Shown in pieces: positions 1 through 10,763 of a DNA stretch of 64,000 bases (position 1 is the stretch's first letter; each line of letters begins with the position of its first letter). Under the pieces are notes generated by a model. It was not told where the DNA came from, ran no database searches, and worked only from the letters and a program-made list of their open reading frames with translations. The stretch is from contig NC_070574.1 of NCBI RefSeq assembly GCF_026914185.1, positions 186,001 through 250,000 of the forward strand, read 5' to 3'. The position numbers and the translations under genes are program-made. This DNA is from Puccinia triticina (lineage: Eukaryota > Basidiomycota > Pucciniomycetes > Pucciniales > Pucciniaceae).

Positions 1-1226
1 TTTGTGTTTCCTGTGAAAAAAATGAATGGAAAGGGATAAGGAAATTGTCAGTATTGGATGAACATATGGTTTGTAAAATTAATTCGCAAACTAATGTGGT
101 TTGTAAAATTCATTTGCAAGCAATATAGTTTGTAAAATTAATTTACAAACCAGACTTACTTCTTTCTTGCAAACTTCTCTTGACCAGCTTTTCCGGTTGG
201 GGGTGGGCCTGCCCAATTGCACAATGGATTGTTGCACACAAGAGCGCCTAGACAGAAGTACCGGGTGACTTTCCAAGTCCGATTCTGGCGATAATTGACA
301 GAGCACGTCTTGGAGTATCCAACAGTCCCAAAATTTGTCACTTTATCTCCAGGCAAGTGTAGAAAGGTAGTCCGTCCGTTTGGGTAGATGGGGTAGCCTT
401 CCTTGTCAAGGGCACATCCATGATTGATGTAGGTTTTGAACTGCTCATCCAATTTGGGAAGAAACCACTCTTTTTCTTTTTCTTTTGCTTCGCGCTTTGG
501 GTTAGGTCCAGTATTGTTATTGTCTGAGCCATTGTGGTTGTTGGCGTCGGAGCCATTTTTGGAGTTGGAATTGGAGCAATTGGCGTCATCAGAGAGGCTG
601 GACGACTGGTCAGTACTTTCAACTACCTGCTGTTGACCTAGCTTAGACTTTGGAGGGCTTGGACCGGCATCTTCATCTTCATCGGAATCATATTTATTGA
701 CAGCATCTGCGCTTTCATCATCAGCATCATCTGACAGAGTTGAGTCAGATGTTGGGGCGCTGTAATCATCTGAATCTTCCTTCCGCCCGGACTTCTTGGA
801 CTTGGCCGCCAATTTGTACTTGTTGGATGATTTCAAGGGGATTTTGTTGGCGAAAGGGGATAGCTTGAGCTTTAAGACAGTTTTATTAGGCCTTGGGATT
901 TTCTTCGGGGCAGAAACAACCGCTTGGGATGCCAAATCCTTCATTTTTGGCTGGGCGGAATTGGAATGCAACAAGCGAGGGGGTTTTGGGTGTGGAGGAC
1001 TTGCTGGCAGGGGGGATTTGGCAGAATTTGGGCTGATCGGAGGGATGAGCGTATTAATCACTTCCGTGGAGCTGATTGGATTGGGGGAAAAGGGAGGGGG
1101 GGAGCTGAGCGGGCTTGATTGAACAGGGCTGGAAGGTGGGACAAAGAGTCCAGCGCCAATCGATTTCGGATTTGTTGTGCTAGTTGTTTTTGGGCTACTT
1201 GGGTTTGTGGGAGGTTGTTCTGACAT
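1..1226 (-). CDS. GCM/WRKY-like zinc-domain protein, partial at left edge
   Basis: The ATG is at 1226 and exon 1 runs to 160, where a GTAAGT donor follows. A TTTTTTTCACAG acceptor at 19-11 places the start of exon 2 at position 10, so the gene leaves the window. Residues 1-250 are low complexity: Pro/Ser-rich, then a basic stretch, then Asp/Glu/Ser/Asn-rich, suggesting a disordered nuclear region. Residues ~255-355 are ordered, with Cys residues at CALDKEG, KTCSVNY, YFCLGALVC and NPLCNW followed by GPPPTGK. This spacing resembles the GCM/WRKY-like zinc domains found next to fungal transposases. I infer a transposon-associated DNA-binding protein. The family call is from pattern only, and a host regulator is also possible. 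Confidence 0.5.
69..150. repeat. GTTTGTAAA hairpin repeats inside the intron
   Basis: Three consecutive units of about 30 bp read GTTTGTAAAATT followed by AATT(T/C)(G/A)CAAAC, so each can fold on itself. They lie wholly inside the predicted intron of the zinc-domain gene. Similar half-motifs recur at about 1478-1535 upstream of the same gene. Confidence 0.6.
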
Positions 1227-1739
1227 GGTGGGCGGGATTTCCGATGGGTGGGTGGGAATTTTGGATGGCGGCTGACAGGGGTTGAAGGGAGGAGTCGTCG
1301 AGGATGAGGTGCCTGCATTGTTCTATTCTTGCTGATTAAGGTTTTTGGGATGCTGATGTTGTTTGTTGATTTGTGTTGTTGTTGGGGTTGTGTTCTTCAA
1401 GTTTAGGTTCTCATGGGTTGAAAATCTCCGGAGGTTGTAGTGCAAAATTGTATCTCACACTAAGTCAAAAGCTTATTTGCAAACGTAATTTCACATGACA
1501 TAATGCATTGCAAAGCTATAGTTTGTAAATTTATACATTCAAGGCGCTCTATGTACTTACACATCACTCACGTGTGAGAAATGCAAGACATGGTTTGGAG
1601 GCCATTAATAAATAATAGTATACTTCTAGTCAAGTAAAGAAGGCTAATGTTTAATCGAGTAAACATTTCCTGTGAAAGTTTATTTGAACTAAATTTACAT
1701 ACTATATTTTGCAATACATTTTTTTAGGGGCAGGCTAAA
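1227..1739. other. Upstream region of the minus-strand gene, no gene seen
   Basis: This A/T-rich stretch lies 5' of the minus-strand zinc-domain gene and should contain its promoter. It contains TTGCAAA and GTTTGTAAAT half-palindromes around 1478-1535. I see no supported coding region or RNA gene. Confidence 0.4.
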
Positions 1740-2000
1740 TCCACACCAAAAAATTACTTCATCCACTCCAAAAATGGAGTGAACATTAGTCCACTCCAAC
1801 TTTCATTGGAGTGAACCATAGTCTACTCCAAATTTTGTTGGAGTGAACAAAATTACACTCCAAAAAAGCCTGTTTTTTGGAGTGTACCCATAATGCACTC
1901 CAAAAATTTTGGAGTAAACCCAATTCCACTCCAAAAATAATTTCTCCAAGGTAAAATGATTCATTTTTTTGGAGTGCACAGATTTTCACTCCAAATTTAT
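1740..2000. repeat. Array of CACTCCAA/TTGGAGTG hairpins
   Basis: CACTCCAA (or CTACTCCAA) and its complement TTGGAGTG alternate about seven times with variable 3-14 base loops, for example 1764-1781, 1792-1813, 1823-1845, 1856-1884, 1895-1915 and 1969-1994. Each pair is a perfect or near-perfect small hairpin, spaced about 30-40 bp apart. It could be a foldback (MITE-like) element or a source of structured RNA. No coding function is seen. Confidence 0.7.
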
Positions 2001-2055
2001 TGGATTGGTTTTCAACAGTATTGCAGTAAAATAAGTCAGGGCTCTTAAAGAGGAA

Positions 2056-2085
2056 CTAGAGGCCAAGGCGGCTGCGCCGCTGCAG
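2056..2085 (-). mobile_element. Helitron 3' terminus (minus strand)
   Basis: On the minus strand a GCGGC-GCA-GCCGC hairpin is followed after 8-9 bases by CTAG and then a T. This is the arrangement of a Helitron 3' end (subterminal hairpin, CTRR, insertion at A/T). The element body would lie to the right, where LTR element A is inserted at 2143. The same terminus recurs at 10214, and a close relative ends the autonomous Helitron at 47181. The 5' end was not found. Confidence 0.6.
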
Positions 2086-2142
2086 GGTCTCAAGAGAAAT
2101 GGTTGTCTTGCTGCACTGGTATACAATTGGAAAAACCACCGG

Positions 2143-3595
2143 TGTGGTGTTCCATATGCGTGACAATGCCAAAAGCCCATTGCAGAGGTATTATAGTAGA
2201 GGGAGTGTGTAATACAGTGCGGGGGAAGTAGGGAAGAAGGAGCAAGATGGGAGGAGAGGCCTTGACCCTCAACATTGGGAATGGAACAGGTTGGACAGTG
2301 GATGCAGAGTGTGTGGAAGAGGATGGAAGATGGCTTGGTTGCATAGCAACACATGACATCATGCAGCGCAGTACATGCATGAAAGTGCTGTGTAGCTCAA
2401 GCGCCTCATGCAGCATATATCCCTCATTGTTTGTACGCATAGTACAGCATATGCAGGTAGATAAGCTGTACAGGAAGTGTCTCCCGCAGCATAAATCCCT
2501 CATTGTTTGTACATGTAGCACAGCATATGCAGGCAGATAAGCTGTACAGGAAGTGTCTCCTGCAGCATAAATCTCTCATTGTTTGTACATGAAGCACATC
2601 ATATGCAGGTAGATAAGATGTACAGGAGGCGTCTCCTGCAGCATAAATCCCTCATTGTTTGTAAGGCAGTGCAGCACACGCATGCAGATGCTGTGTAGTT
2701 GAGTGTCTCCTGCAGCATAAACCCCTCGTTGTTTGTACATGCAGCGCAGTAAATGCATGAGAGGCTGTGTAGTTGAGATCCCCTGCAGCAATAATCCCTC
2801 ATGGGGAGCTTCCCTGGAGCAAAAATCCCTCACCCTTCAATATATAAGGAGGCCTCTTTCCCCCCCTCATCAGATCTTTTCCCCATCAGCCTACAGAGGT
2901 TTGGTCACAGTGGTTAGTTAGTTACGGTAGTTAGTTAGTGTTGCAATCAGCCTACAGAGGTTTGGTCACAGTGGTTAGTTTAGTTACAGTGGTAGTTTAG
3001 TGGTATTTTAGTGGTAGTGGTAGTGGTAGTGGTAGTGTTAAGTTTGAGTCAGTAGTAGTAGTAGTAGTCAGGAGCTCTAGTAGTATTTAAAGTGCCTTAT
3101 CAAGAGATTGTTAAGGAAGAGATTATTACCAACTTCATCAACAACAATTATAACAAGTAGTAGTAGTGTAGTAGCAACCAGGAGCTCTAGTATTGATTAA
3201 AGTGCCTTATCAAGAGATTGCTTAAGGAAGAGATCATTACCAACCTTCTCATCAACAACCCAACATCAACAACAATTGTATTTTACATAATTGATCCCAC
3301 TGGATTACATTATCCCTCCAGCATCAGAAGTTGTAACAGATCTGCAAGAATAGTGATTTGAGGAATCTAGGTCTGATAGAGATTACTATACAAAAGTAAG
3401 ATCTATCTTGGAATCAGCCACATCTTTATAAATATTGATTACAAGACTCTTAGTTATTTGCATAGTACCATTAGAGGGGCAGGTCTTTCAAACCACCCGT
3501 AAGTTGTAATAGCCTTTCAACCTATTAGCAATTTATTTCCCCCTCAGAGGATATTTTCACCAAATAAACATTTAGTGTCCCACAAGAGTCCTACA
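2143..3595 (+). repeat. Element A 5' LTR
   Basis: This 1453-bp repeat is nearly identical to 7358-8810. It contains a run of imperfect ~75-bp repeats around CTCATTGTTTGTA (2405-2760), a TATATAAG box at 2841, and GTAGTG-type microsatellite sequence at 2995-3070. Transcription should start about 30 bp after the TATA box. Confidence 0.92.
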
Positions 3596-3597
3596 TC

Positions 3598-3615
3598 TGG
3601 TGTCCCAACAGTGGC
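3598..3615 (+). other. Element A primer-binding site
   Basis: TGGTGTCCCAACAGTGGC starts two bases after the 5' LTR and begins with TGG, complementary to a tRNA CCA tail. The same 18 bases occur at the same place in element B (15021). The tRNA identity was not determined. Confidence 0.75.
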
Positions 3616-3684
3616 CCATTTCCTTCAGCAAGATCATCAAGTCATCAATCAATTTAAGCAGATCATCAGTAACTTCAACCAACC

Positions 3685-4005
3685 GTGGAAAATAGTGGCG
3701 GCGTGGATCATAGACGGGACGAAGTTGACAGGATTTTGAACAAAGAGGCTAGGATTTTGGACGACAAGGATAGGAGTTTGAAAAACAAGGATAGGATTTT
3801 GGACGACGAGGAGAGGATTTTGGACGAAGAGGCTAGGATTTTGGACGACAAGGAAAGGCTTTTGCAGGACAAGGATAGGATTTTGGCCAACAGGCATTGG
3901 ATCACGGACAACAAGGATAGGATTTCAAACGGCAAGGATAGGATTTCGAACAGCAAGGATAGGATCTTTTGGCTAATAAAGAGGGGGGAGAGGATAGGAA
4001 TTTGA
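3685..4005 (+). repeat. Repeat-encoded charged open frame (106 codons) in element A
   Basis: Tandem units of about 24-30 bp built on AGGATTTTGGACGACAAGG keep a frame open from ATG 3685. The translation is a chain of RILDDKD-, RILDEEA- and RISNSKD-like units, rich in Asp, Lys and Arg, which could form a charged helix. The opposite strand is also open as VVQNPSL-like repeats, as expected for a repeat with no stop in its unit. I therefore treat it as a repeat that may or may not be translated. No known domain is seen. Confidence 0.45.
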
Positions 4006-5610
4006 ACAAGGACAAAGGACGTGAACAAGAATTTGGGAAGGTAAGGATAGTATTTTTGACAGCAGGGATAGGATTTTTTGGAAAACACACATCAAGAGAA
4101 GCAGGTGCTGGTGTATATAGAGTATTGCCTTGGGAAATGAGGTGTTAATTCTGCAATTGCAGCATAACACCTACCCTTAAGGACAACATGAAATATTGTA
4201 CATGAAGATATATTTTTCTCTAGGTTATTATAGTGTTATAATGAAGCAAGGCTGATCTCATTTTCTCTTTTTTAGTACATTATTGCAAGTTAGTATCCAG
4301 ATTGTAGTGTAGGTCTTCCAGAATCTTATATCAGAGGTAGACTTATTCAGTATTTTGCAGCTCACAACTCACTTGGCTTAATCAATTGCACCTGGGTCAA
4401 GCCCAGGTGATGAGTTCATGACTTGCCTAGTTTCAAGAAGGCAGTATGAGTTCTCTTTCAGGTGGGTTCTTGCCTTTGGATTTATGAAATTCTTGGATGT
4501 AGAAAAGGCTGGTTCAAAACATAGCAAAGGACAGCAAGAACATCAGAGAGCTTAGTTAGGCAGATTGTAGGCAAAGGGATATTTTTTTTTAGCTGGACGA
4601 GGCGGAGAACCGATGAACAGAGATACAACAAGCTAGCAGGGACGATAGGAGGGAGACCGACGAGTAGAATGTCTTAGGGCAAGTGGCGAGGACGACGGAG
4701 CGATAAATAGAATGATTGGGCTTGACGGTTACAGACAGGATTGGCCAGGGGATCAGCGAAGCGAAGGCCATATAGTACAACAGATGGGCAGTAGGAGACA
4801 AGCAGTTGTAGTGACGACGAGAGGATGGATATGTAGTAACTGGCGATGACAACAAGGCGGACATTGGCGGGTACAATGGCCGGAAGCGAGTGGCAAGGAA
4901 GATGGAGGTATACGTACGACAATCGGGTTTGACAGCTGCATATTGAATCGGTCAGAATATCGGCGACGGTAGGATGGCGAGGCTTTGCATAAGCAGTGCA
5001 GCTAGTAAGAATAAAAAAAAAAAAAAAGATTCATTTCAGCAACGGCAGGTGTCAGCAAGCGCAGTAAACATGATAGACAGTCTGTTTGTTAATTGGTTCG
5101 ACCCAGCTTCATATCTTTTGGAACGATTCGGATCTGGCATGGATTAAAGCATGCAAGTAAAGGTTTACCTTATTCGAGCAGAGGAGCATATTACAAACGA
5201 GCAGTAGCAATTGATCCGCTGATTGGAACTAGTAAAAATGAGTCGCAAGTGTGGTCTGTAAGGAAAGGAGAACGATGAGCAGCTAATATAAAAGCAGATA
5301 GAAATTTAGAAACAAGGAACAAAGAACTTACCAGCAGCGAATGAAGCCAACGAGGGAAGGGAGGCAATCGACAGGTAAGATGGAACCAGGCGGGCTGAGC
5401 CGTCTTTTTCAAGTCCGGCAAAGTCCGGTAACCATCGGACTTAACTTCGGGGAGCGGACCGGGCGCAACGGGGCGAGTTTAGATTGCTACATAATCAAGA
5501 TTCAAGACAGAATGGAAGCGACGCGCGATGGCGCGCAAGGAATAGGTAGTAGGACATCACCAATTTGGACAGGCAATAGTGGAGCATGGATTTCAACATT
5601 TATCTACTGC
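4006..5610 (+). other. Element A interior, no gene
   Basis: This 1.6-kb stretch has short open frames on both strands but no retroviral-type domain. A 15-base A run lies near 5013-5028. It appears to be non-coding leader or packaging sequence of the non-autonomous element. Confidence 0.5.
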
Positions 5611-5790
5611 CTCCTTGGCAAGAGGTAAAACTGCCTAGGCCTCCTTGGCAAGAGGTAAAACTGCCTAGGCCTCCTTGGCAAGAGGTAAAACTGCCTAGGC
5701 CTCCTTGGCAAGAGTTAAAACTGCCTAGCTCTCCTCAGCAAGAGATGAAACTGCTTTTGTCTCCTCAGCAAGAGATAAAAACTGCTATGT
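5611..5790 (+). repeat. 30-bp tandem repeat, six copies
   Basis: Units start at 5611, 5641, 5671, 5701, 5731 and 5761. The first three are essentially identical (CTCCTTGGCAAGAGGTAAAA core) and the last three diverge. Because 30 is a multiple of three, the frame can encode a 10-residue PPWQEVKLPR-like repeat within a short open frame from 5586. Protein production is unproven. Confidence 0.85.
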
Positions 5791-7343
5791 TTACACATTC
5801 TTTAGCTCCTCAGTATAAAGTACGGCAGATTAGGGAATTACATATTCAAACCTAAAGAAGAGTTACAGCGTAGCGGACAGGTCTTGGAAAACTTCAAAAC
5901 TTCAGATTTGAATTCTAGTAAGGAAGGCAACATCAGACATCAAGAGACACAACCTTTGAAGCCATGCTTGGAGTACAACAAGAAGGACAACTTTGGGATA
6001 GGAAGAAACTCTCAGAAGAAGTGGACAACGTGGAAGGATTATTAAAGTAATATATTGGGACAACAGGACCAACAGTGTGACATAGGACGAGCGGGATTCA
6101 TAATGTGGACGTTAGGAGATTGGATACTAGAAGATTAGTTTTGGAGAATGAGTAGTGTTATTGATCAACGGGTGAAGGATGAAATTATTCCGGAAACGTA
6201 GAAGATAAAGAATGTTTGTTTGTTTCCCCAATCAACCTGGCAGGTGGCTAGCCTTTTCTTTTGGACGGATGCGGATATAGAGGAAGCGGAATAAGGCGTG
6301 GATATGCAGAGGGCATTACGGGCCTGGGACTGGGACTAGCTAGTAGGGAGGATAGATGAATCTGTAATCCTATGGGGCAGAAATTTGAGACTGGTGTGAT
6401 GATATAGGGCATTGAGGATCTTTTGGCGTGTGAATATGGACTCGGAGCGGATTGGAATATCACAAGGATGGACGGTATTAGCGGAAACATGCATACTCAT
6501 AAGGTGTTGTGACAGTACAGTAGGATATATATTACTGATTGGTGGGATTATATGGTTCCTTTTACAATAATGATCTAGAATATTGGAAAGCATTTGGTAG
6601 GCAAACAGTTTCCTTTGTTTAGCTGAGGGAATAGGGTGGGCCAATTTAACACAAATTACAAGCAATTTAGCACAGCATTAGTCAGTCATTAGGAGATTAA
6701 AGGGATAGGAGAACGGACGAATTCATATTTGGAACAGGACAATACGAACAGGCGATGAGGAGGTCGTGGAATGGACGTTGGAAATGTAAGGCCAAATAAC
6801 GGGACGAGATAGGAATTTGCGGATTAGCGGGGTTCATCAATTGCAGGCATCAGGATTGGACTATCTGAAGAATCAGATTGGGTGGGTATCATGCGGAAAG
6901 GACAAAGGAGTCTAGACCTTATTGAACACTAATGTTCAACAACCTTTTGCAGAATAAACTGGCTTTTTCCTTGCAACAATGTCATTAGAATGAAGAAGAA
7001 GAGGGATTGAATTTGGAATGTTTTTTTTTCGTCTCACATTGGATCGTGGATGGGCATCAGAGAATGACACCTGGGATTACAGTGGAGATTGAGTGGTGAA
7101 GGTTGACATTGGGCACTTGGAATTGGACCTATTTTGTAGGGAGGGGAGATGAATCAGTAATTTGGGAGTTCTTTATTTCAACTGGCACTTGGGTATACTA
7201 GGACAACATCTGTTGGACGCACGAAAACGGAACATGGCGTATTGGATTGGGACAAACGGAAATCACGACCATTTGAGGATTCTTTTCAGTGAATAGTTGA
7301 GCAGGTTCTTTTGGCATTTGTCACGAATGCTGTGGACAGCATT
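5791..7343 (+). other. Element A 3' interior, no gene
   Basis: GGA-rich plus strand with scattered GGACAA/GGAAT motifs and no supported coding region. It ends in the polypurine tract just before the 3' LTR. Confidence 0.5.
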
Positions 7344-7357
7344 AAGTTGGGGGGGGA
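7344..7357 (+). other. Element A polypurine tract
   Basis: AAGTTGGGGGGGGA immediately precedes the 3' LTR and is the expected plus-strand primer. Element B has the near-identical AAGTTGGGGGAGGA at the same place. Confidence 0.75.
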
Positions 7358-8810
7358 TGTGGTGTTCCATATGCGTGACAATGCCAAAAGCCCATTGCAG
7401 AGGTATTATAGTAGAGGGAGTGTGTAATACAGTGCGGGGGAAGTAGGGAAGAAGGAGCAAGATGGGAGGAGAGGCCTTGACCCTCAACATTGGGAATGGA
7501 ACAGGTTGGACAGTGGATGCAGAGTGTGTGGAAGAGGATGGAAGATGGCTTGGTTGCATAGCAACACATGACATCATGCAGCGCAGTACATGCATGAAAG
7601 TGCTGTGTAGCTCAAGCGCCTCATGCAGCATATATCCCTCATTGTTTGTACGCATAGTACAGCATATGCAGGTAGATAAGCTGTACAGGAAGTGTCTCCC
7701 GCAGCATAAATCCCTCATTGTTTGTACATGTAGCACAGCATATGCAGGTAGATAAGCTGTACAGGAAGTGTCTCCTGCAGCATAAATCTCTCATTGTTTG
7801 TACATGAAGCACATCATATGCAGGTAGATAAGATGTACAGGAGGCGTCTCCTGCAGCATAAATCCCTCATTGTTGGTAAGGCAGTGCAGCACACGCATGC
7901 AGATGCTGTGTAGTTGAGTGTCTCCTGCAGCATAAACCCCTCGTTGTTTGTACATGCAGCGCAGTAAATGCATGAGAGGCTGTGTAGTTGAGATCCCCTG
8001 CAGCAATAATCCCTCATGGGGAGCTTCCCTGGAGCAAAAATCCCTCACCCTTCAATATATAAGGAGGCCTCTTTCCCCCCCTCATCAGATCTTTTCCCCA
8101 TCAGCCTACAGAGGTTTGGTCACAGTGGTTAGTTAGTTACGGTAGTTAGTTAGTGTTGCAATCAGCCTACAGAGGTTTGGTCACATTGGTTAGTTTAGTT
8201 ACAGTGGTAGTTTAGTGGTATTTTAGTGGTAGTGGTAGTGGTAGTGGTAGTGTTAAGTTTGAGTCAGTAGTAGTAGTAGTAGTCAGGAGCTCTAGTAGTA
8301 ATTAAAGTGCCTTATCAAGAGATTGTTAAGGAAGAGATTATTACCAACTTCATCAACAACAATTATAACAAGTAGTAGTAGTGTAGTAGCAACCAGGAGC
8401 TCTAGTATTGATTAAAGTGCCTTATCAAGAGATTGCTTAAGGAAGAGATCATTACCAACCTTCTCATCAACAACCCAACATCAACAACAATTGTATTTTA
8501 CATAATTGATCCCACTGGATTACATTATCCCTCCAGCATCAGAAGTTGTAACAGATCTGCAAGAATAGTGATTTGAGGAATCTAGGTCTGATAGAGATTA
8601 CTATACAAAAGTAAGATCTATCTTGGAATCAGCCACATCTTTATAAATATTGATTACAAGACTCTTAGTTATTTGCATAGTACCATTAGAGGGGCAGGTC
8701 TTTCAAACCACCCGTAAGTTGTAATAGCCTTTCAACCTATTAGCAATTTATTTCCCCCTCAGAGGATATTTTCACCAAATAAACATTTAGTGTCCCACAA
8801 GAGTCCTACA
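7358..8810 (+). repeat. Element A 3' LTR
   Basis: 1453 bp, the same length as the 5' LTR. Single-base differences were noted at about 2531/7749, 2664/7876, 2968/8187 and 3085/8303. This near-identity implies a recent insertion. CCGG follows at 8811-8814. Confidence 0.92.
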
Positions 8811-8814
8811 CCGG

Positions 8815-9155
8815 AAAACCAAGAATTACTTCTGGAATCTCCAAAATTGATCAACAAAAATTCCCCATCTTGTTTGGTTTCTTATGCAAAAATTGATACA
8901 GTTTGCAGCCATTTTCCTACTCAGCCCTTTGCACACCCGTTATATTTCATTCTCTGGTGAAACACCATTGCAAATAGTTTATCAGCTCAAATAATATGCA
9001 ACATTGAAGAATTCCTGAAATTTTTGGACTATGAGTCTGTGTGGGTGTGTAACAACAAATTTATATGTGTTAGCAGTCATTTTACTGCTAATCCTGCAGG
9101 TTACTCCTTATATCTCATTTTAATTTCCCTGTTATAAAATAAATAAAAAATCATA
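8815..9155. other. A/T-rich spacer between elements
   Basis: No gene, repeat or terminus is recognised here. It is probably the remainder of the sequence that element A inserted into. Confidence 0.4.
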
Positions 9156-9603
9156 AATCCCACTTTCTTAAATCCACAGAATTCTGGATCTGTAGATCTA
9201 AGTTTTGGGGTGTTTTTTTCTCACAAAATGGGGCAAAACTTGCCCCTTAATCTCACTTGGCACGTTGAATATCCCCAAAGACCCAAAGGCCCTATGGATG
9301 ACCCTCCAGCTGTGCCGGAGCAACGAGCAAAAGTGGGCCAGTTGGTAAGCTGTCCAGAGAGGGCCTAACCAAGCAGTTAGGGGGCTCCCAGGGAGGGGGC
9401 GGACGAAACCGAATCCCCTGCAGATCAATGGTCCCACTTCCCTCCCCTTATATACCCACCAGCACCACCACACCACACCTCTCGCCACACCACGCCTTGC
9501 CAACCCGTAACTGCCACGGGGAAACTCCTGCTACCATGCCTGCCCCGCGCCCATTGACCTGGCAAAACACCAACCAAGAACGCCCCACGCCACGCCTTCA
9601 GCA
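9156..9603 (+). repeat. Left inverted repeat
   Basis: Pairs with 11380-11822 in inverted orientation, with scattered substitutions and small indels. It contains TTATATACCC at about 9447, a possible promoter pointing into the element. Confidence 0.8.
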
Positions 9604-9654
9604 CGCCCCTCTGTCCAACAAGGCCACCCAGACAGAGCCCCGAGGCGCGGCGCC

Positions 9655-9783
9655 AACTGGCAAGAGTTCGTCGACAAAGGCGCGGCCGAATGAGCGTTGG
9701 TGACAGGCCTGGAAGACATGATGGCTGAGATGGACAAGAAGGTCAAGCTCAGCAGCAAGGAGTATCAGAAACGGACCCGGCAG
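9655..9783 (+). pseudogene. GC-rich coding fragment, unidentified
   Basis: One frame reads NWQEFVDKGAAE, a TGA stop at 9691-9693, then ALVTGLEDMMAEMDKK and KLSSKEYQKRTRQ, before the tandem repeat begins. The charged, helix-like composition and GC content (well above the surroundings) look like a piece of a conserved host protein. I do not recognise the family with certainty. The internal stop and abrupt borders indicate a captured, dead fragment. Confidence 0.45.
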
Positions 9784-9786
9784 CCT

Positions 9787-10090
9787 GCTTGATGACCCGC
9801 ACACACCGGTCATCAAGCGGATACATAACCCACTCAATGACCGGCACACACCGGTCATCAAGTGGATACATAACCCACTCAATGACCGGCACACACCGGT
9901 CATCAAGCGGATACATAACCCACTTGATGACTGGCACACACCGTTCATCGAGCGGATACATAACCCACTCAATGACCGGCACACACCGGTCATCGAGCGG
10001 ATACATAACCCACTCGATGACCGGCACACGCCAGTCATTGAGTGGGTCTCAGCCTGCTCAATGACCGGCACACACCGGCCATCAAGTGGA
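9787..10090. repeat. 45-bp tandem repeat with internal palindrome, ~6-7 copies
   Basis: Each unit contains ATGACCGG-CACACA-CCGGTCAT, a perfect 8-bp-arm hairpin, followed by a spacer like CAAGCGGATACATAACCCACT. Units differ by a few bases, and the last copies are irregular. The 45-bp length keeps frames open on both strands (15-residue repeats), which explains the apparent open frames here. Confidence 0.9.
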
Positions 10091-10213
10091 TTTATCCCAC
10101 TCTTACTGAGTCCCTATGCATTCTCAACCTATAGAGGATCATAACTTGAAAATGATTCTATATCTCAGAAATTATCTTATGAATCTAAAGCATTATCCAC
10201 TTTTAGAAATCAA

Positions 10214-10244
10214 CTAGAGGCCAAGGCGGCTACGCCGCTGCAGG
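10214..10244 (-). mobile_element. Second Helitron 3' terminus (minus strand)
   Basis: Nearly identical to the terminus at 2056, with one base change in the hairpin loop. Read on the minus strand, the hairpin is followed by CCTTGGCCT, CTAG and then T. The element body would lie to the right, over the GC-rich coding fragment at 10764-11264. The 5' end is unresolved. Confidence 0.6.
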
Positions 10245-10763
10245 GGAAACAACTTCACATGAAAACCTACCCCAAACAGTTTCCTCAACAAAAGGCTGGT
10301 ACCCTGAGAAAATTACATGCCTTCAGTTCAAGGATTCATCCCAAACAATTGCAGCCTCCAAAATCACACTTTCAATTTTTATGTCAAGAGTGTTGCCTCA
10401 GCCAACAATACTGGATTTCTGAACTTTCATTAATTGCAAAGTATGATTCTGTTAAGATAATTTAAACCACACTTCTCATCTCAATTGAATTCATGTTTTG
10501 GATTACAGAAATCCACACAAAACTTCAGAGACAGATCAACACAAAATGTCAGAGACCATATCAAAGTATCTTTATCACTTGGAAAATAGTAAGTCTTGCA
10601 AGACCATACAGCCTGAGAGTATTTCTGCGTTATTATTTGAGACGATTGCTTGGGGCTTGGCGGCGCAGCGGGCCTGGCCAACCCTGCACATGGTCTTGCG
10701 GCGACGGACGCCGGAGGGCTCCCGGGCGAGCTTGGCGGGGGGCAAGCAGTAGCGCTTTGTTTG

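Larger units (their letters stand above)
2143..8810 (+). mobile_element. Element A: complete non-autonomous LTR retrotransposon (LARD-like)
   Basis: Two 1453-bp direct LTRs (2143-3595 and 7358-8810) begin TGTGGTG and end CTACA, with only about four differences seen by eye. The flanking CCGG at 2139-2142 and 8811-8814 is a 4-bp target duplication. A primer-binding site and a purine tract are in the right places. The 3.76-kb interior has no gag, protease, reverse transcriptase or integrase, only low-complexity repeats. The element must therefore be moved by proteins made elsewhere. Its LTR tips, PBS, purine tract and target match element B, the likely helper family. Confidence 0.9.

Noticed and set aside
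9598..10071. Long repetitive open frames on both strands over the 45-bp repeat
   Set aside because: The unit length is a multiple of three and lacks stops; no start context or domain, so they are repeat artefacts.
9787..10090. CRISPR array
   Set aside because: Repeats are contiguous and eukaryotic context is clear; there are no unique spacers and no cas genes.
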